Under the pieces are notes generated by a model. It was not told the origin of the DNA. It was given only the letters and a program-made list of their open reading frames with translations, and did not search any database. A DNA stretch of 64,000 bases, taken from positions 151,152-215,151 of the forward strand of contig NZ_NMQW01000013.1 of the NCBI RefSeq assembly GCF_002234615.1, given 5' to 3'. The position numbers were made by a program, and so were the translations under genes. The DNA is from Paenibacillus rigui. GTDB taxonomy: Bacteria > Bacillota > Bacilli > Paenibacillales > NBRC-103111. The first letter of the stretch is position 1. Each line of letters opens with the position of its first letter. Of this stretch, positions 61,394 to 64,000 are shown piece after piece.

Positions 61394-61432
61394 GAAAAAA
61401 CACGAACGCCTTCATCAAGGCAATCGTGCATT
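61394..61432 (-). terminator. Terminator after the CvpA gene
   Basis: CACGA (61401-61405) with GCCTT pairs with AAGGC and TCGTG (61424-61428) in a two-part stem, followed by six T on the minus strand. It separates the CvpA gene from map. Confidence 0.7.
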
Positions 61433-61507
61433 TTTAGTATCGTTATTATATTGACTATATCGAATGAAAGGGGACATTGTCAAACCCTGAACAGGATAGA
61501 CCGTCCA

Positions 61508-62062
61508 TCAGGCGGTCTTTTTCTGATCCCAGAGCTCGTGCAGCTTGTCCGAAACGGATGGCACCAGATTCAGGATGTAGGGAGTGGACTTGGAGCCCTT
61601 CAGCAGCTGCTGAACGGAATCGTTCGGCAGTACCGTCATGACCTGCACCGCCACAATGATCAGCAATAAGGCTTCTGTCAGCCCGAGCAAGGCCCCGCTC
61701 CATTGATTCATCAGCTTGATACCCGGTGTCAAAGCGATCCAGTTCAACACCCTTCCTACGATGCTCATGACAAGCTTCACGCCGAACAGCAGCAGCGCGA
61801 AAGCTATCGCATTGTACACATACGTTTCGAGATGCAATCCCTTAACCAGATACTCATATTTCTGATAAGAAGCGTAAGAGGGCAAAGAGAGCGCCTCGGC
61901 AAGCAGAGGCGCCGCATCTTTGTAAAAGGTGAAAGCAACAAGGTAAGCGACAATCAAGCCCGCTACCGAAACCAATTGGCTGACAAGCCCCCGGTAAAAT
62001 CCCATCACCGTACCGGCAATGAGTATGACTGCCGCCGCCCAATCCAATCCGTTCATTCCCAC
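61508..62062 (-). CDS. CvpA-family membrane protein
   Basis: 184 aa, about four membrane helices (10-30, 34-52, 75-95, 118-140) with the characteristic N-terminus GLDWAAAVILIAGTVMGFYRGLVSQLV and a conserved Gly/Arg pair. CvpA proteins are linked to colicin V production in E. coli and to envelope stress elsewhere; the molecular role is unknown. Start GTG at 62062 follows AAGGA; an ATG two codons on is the alternative. It begins 3 bp after the coiled-coil gene, so the two are cotranscribed. Confidence 0.88.
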   Translation of the reverse strand: MGMNGLDWAAAVILIAGTVMGFYRGLVSQLVSVAGLIVAYLVAFTFYKDAAPLLAEALSLPSYASYQKYEYLVKGLHLETYVYNAIAFALLLFGVKLVMSIVGRVLNWIALTPGIKLMNQWSGALLGLTEALLLIIVAVQVMTVLPNDSVQQLLKGSKSTPYILNLVPSVSDKLHELWDQKKTA

Positions 62063-62065
62063 TCG

Positions 62066-64000
62066 CTATTCCTTCTCCACCAATTCGATCCACTCATTGT
62101 ATTCGACCTGAAGCTTCTCATATTCCGACTTCAATTCACTCAGCTCGGTGAATACATGCTGTGCCCGTTCCTGGTGGTCATTGTATTCTTGCTGCATGGC
62201 ACGCTGCTGTCGTCCCAGCTCTTCATACTGCTCCTGCAGCTCGTTATATAACTCGATTTGCAGCTGCAGCTCTTCCTGTTGGGAGCGGAACTGCCCGCGC
62301 ATTTGCTCCGACTGACCAGACATTTCCTCATTCAGACTCTGCCAGTGACGGCACTGCCGGTCCAGCTCGTCGAGCCGCTGCTGCTGCTCGCTCCGCTGAT
62401 GTTCCAAACGTTCGTTCAGCTCCAGCTGCTCCAGGTACCGGCTTTCCCACTCAGCAATTTGCTCGGCCGTCTGCTGCAGTTGTTCCTCTACGGCCGCTGC
62501 CGCCTCCGCCTTGCCTTGAAGCCGCTCCTGAAGAGCGTCGCATTGCTGCTGAAGGCGGCTTATTTGCTCGCTTGACGATACCTCCTGCTGATTCAAGCGG
62601 GCCTTCAACTCGTTAAACTGGCCTTCCAGCTCGTTGTAGATCTCCTCCTGCAGCTGGATTTCCTCCCGCTGCATGCCCTGCTGCTTACGCAGCTCTTCCG
62701 CTTGCGTCGTCAATTCGTCGCAGCGACGCTGCCATTGGCTGGCACTTTCCTGCAGCTGGAGATGATACGCCTGCTGCTCCCGGAATTGGGAGAGCAGCCC
62801 CCGCTGCTCCTCTTGCAGGACCGCAATCTGCTGCCGCTGCTCTTCCAGCTGCAGCTCCCGGTGAGCAAGGTGTGCCTCCAGCTCCATGCGGCGCTCGTCG
62901 CGCGCCTCCAACGCTACCCTGCTGCTTGCTTCCAACGAAGCCAGCTGATTCTGCAGTTCCCCGTGCTTGGACTCAAGCTCGGCGTACAGCTCCAATTGCA
63001 GCTGCAGCTCTTCGAGCTGGTTGTCAAGCAGCTGCTGTACTTTCTCGTACTGCCCGCGAAGCTCTGCCTGCTGGCTGGCTGCGGCTTCCTGCTCACGCTG
63101 ATGCTGGGCGATACGCTCCTCGAAGACGCGGGTCTGCTCTGCTTGCTTGCCAAGTTCTTCGTCAACCAGACGAAGCAGCCCCTGCAGCTCTTGAACCTGC
63201 TGCTCCAGCTCTGCGGCGTATAGTCCCGATTCGCGGTGCTGTCTTTGCAGCTCCTGATTGGACTGCAGCTGAACCTCGTACGCCTGCTGCTGCAGCTGGA
63301 TTTGCTCCTGCATCTGTTCAATTTGCTTGCTGAACTGATCAGCTTTTTCCTGGAGCTCGGCATCCTGCAGATTGCCAAGCTCCTCGAGCTCAGCCGCTTC
63401 CCGTTCCTTCTCTGTCAGACGCTGCGAAAGCTCGGCTGCGTCACGCTCCCGCTCGGTGAGACGTTGTTCCAATGCTGCGATGGCGCGCTCCTGCTCTGCC
63501 AAGCGTTGAGTTAAATCTTCGGCAGCTCGCTCCCGCTCCGCCAGCTTCGCTGCCAGCTCGGCTGCGGCCTGCTCCTGTGCAGCTGCGGCCTCTTGCTCGC
63601 TGCGATACGCCGCCTCCAAGCGATCGCGTTCCGCTTGCGCCGCTTTCAGCTGCTCTGCCTGCGCGGCCAGCTCCGCCTCCTGCAGCTGGCTCAGCTCTTC
63701 CAGCTCCGCTGCGGCGCTTTGCTGGCTGGCCAGACGGCCTGCCAGCTCCGACGCTTCGCGCTCCCGCTCCGCCAGCTTCGCCGCTAGCTCGGCTGCAGCC
63801 TGCTCCCGCGCAGCTGCCGCCTCTTGCTCGCTGCGATACGCCGCCTCCAGGCGATCGCGTTCCGCTTGTGCCGCCTTCAGCTGCTCCGCTTGCGCGGCCA
63901 GCTCCGCCTCCTGCAGCTGGCTAAGCTCCTCCAGCTCCGCTGCGGTGCTTTGCTGGCTGGCCAGACGGCCTGCCAGCAAAGCACCGCAGCGGAGCTGGAG
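62066..64000 (-). CDS. Large coiled-coil protein with 77-aa repeats, 5' end outside window
   Basis: At least 630 aa, with the frame open to the right window edge. The sequence is Glu/Gln/Leu/Arg-rich with heptads throughout, as in myosin-like or SMC-like coiled coils. The promoter-proximal part carries two near-identical 77-aa units (11 heptads each, 63976-63515). No ATPase, membrane segment or signal is visible in this part. The terminal sequence beyond 63929 is suspect (see the foldback). It lies upstream of a CvpA gene in one transcript. Family and role unknown; a structural or scaffold role is guessed from composition. Confidence 0.75.
   Translation of the reverse strand, partial: LQLRCGALLAGRLASQQSTAAELEELSQLQEAELAAQAEQLKAAQAERDRLEAAYRSEQEAAAAREQAAAELAAKLAEREREASELAGRLASQQSAAAELEELSQLQEAELAAQAEQLKAAQAERDRLEAAYRSEQEAAAAQEQAAAELAAKLAERERAAEDLTQRLAEQERAIAALEQRLTERERDAAELSQRLTEKEREAAELEELGNLQDAELQEKADQFSKQIEQMQEQIQLQQQAYEVQLQSNQELQRQHRESGLYAAELEQQVQELQGLLRLVDEELGKQAEQTRVFEERIAQHQREQEAAASQQAELRGQYEKVQQLLDNQLEELQLQLELYAELESKHGELQNQLASLEASSRVALEARDERRMELEAHLAHRELQLEEQRQQIAVLQEEQRGLLSQFREQQAYHLQLQESASQWQRRCDELTTQAEELRKQQGMQREEIQLQEEIYNELEGQFNELKARLNQQEVSSSEQISRLQQQCDALQERLQGKAEAAAAVEEQLQQTAEQIAEWESRYLEQLELNERLEHQRSEQQQRLDELDRQCRHWQSLNEEMSGQSEQMRGQFRSQQEELQLQIELYNELQEQYEELGRQQRAMQQEYNDHQERAQHVFTELSELKSEYEKLQVEYNEWIELVEKE
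63515..63976 (-). repeat. Two 231-bp tandem repeats in the coiled-coil gene
   Basis: Units 63976-63746 and 63745-63515 each encode 77 aa beginning LAGRLASQQS. The protein copies differ at only about five positions, so they are a recent duplication. Each unit is exactly 11 heptads. Confidence 0.85.
63929..64000. repeat. Perfect 29-bp inverted repeat (foldback) at the right window edge
   Basis: Bases 63929-63957 are the exact reverse complement of 63972-64000. Past one mismatch, another four pairs follow toward the centre. The equivalent position in the other repeat copy continues normally, so the sequence here turns back on itself. This looks like an assembly foldback at a contig end. Confidence 0.85.

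Noticed and set aside
62161..63924. Plus-strand frames opposite the coiled-coil gene
   Set aside because: They are Leu/Ala/Pro-rich mirrors of the Gln/Glu/Arg repeats and lack ribosome binding sites.

Overview
The window comes from a low-to-mid GC, spore-forming Firmicute, most likely Paenibacillus or a close relative. The evidence is an S-layer protein with three SLH domains, a Spo0E-like phosphatase, two CotH-family kinases, strong GGAGG ribosome binding sites, frequent GTG/TTG starts, a MutS2/PspA/MetAP background typical of Bacillales, and no Gram-negative outer-membrane parts in a Pel polysaccharide locus. Almost every gene lies on the minus strand. No rRNA, tRNA, CRISPR array or intact insertion sequence was seen.

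Bases 1-9.3 kb hold the end of a DUF1796-like gene, an unknown 131-aa protein, three tandem tail-collar (MdpB-like) genes and a 2066-aa S-layer-anchored protein whose nine Ig-like repeats look like a three-unit block triplicated. A 5'-3' exonuclease follows. Bases 10.4-22.7 kb form one long minus-strand operon. It starts with an epimerase fused to a PelD-like c-di-GMP receptor, then PelE-like, a DUF2194 PelA-type deacetylase, PelF, PelG, two CotH kinases, a VTC-type polyphosphate polymerase domain protein and a DUF4956 membrane protein. A divergent DUF4832 gene, a stalk-domain protein and a secreted GH114/TM1410-like glycosidase follow. The glycosidase is preceded by two tandem c-di-GMP-I (GEMM-I) riboswitches with an intrinsic terminator between them. 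Together this suggests that c-di-GMP controls both the making of a Pel-like matrix polymer (PelD I-site) and its hydrolysis or remodelling (riboswitches). This is the most interesting system in the window.

Bases 26.3-33.4 kb are a carbohydrate cluster: two TIM-barrel sugar isomerases/epimerases, three Gfo/Idh/MocA dehydrogenases and two AraC regulators. After a decayed IS91-like transposase fragment come a DapL-like aminotransferase, a site-2 protease and an ArsC/Spx-like protein. Bases 37.2-48.9 kb are a cobalamin operon read leftward from a cobalamin riboswitch: btuF, btuC, btuD, cobT, cobU, cbiB, cobS, a cobD-cobQ fusion, a PduO-type adenosyltransferase and a translationally coupled RluA-type pseudouridine synthase. 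It encodes uptake and nucleotide-loop assembly but no corrin-ring synthesis.

Bases 48.9-64 kb hold housekeeping and stress genes: a lipoprotein, a Spo0E-like protein, Lrp plus aminotransferase, a small GNAT-like protein, cysK, an MFS transporter, a zinc-ribbon protein, a 27-aa membrane microprotein, DUF350, pspA, mutS2, a holin-like membrane protein, a CuA-type lipoprotein, map, CvpA and a large coiled-coil protein that runs off the right end. The last 72 bases form a foldback that looks like a contig-end artefact.
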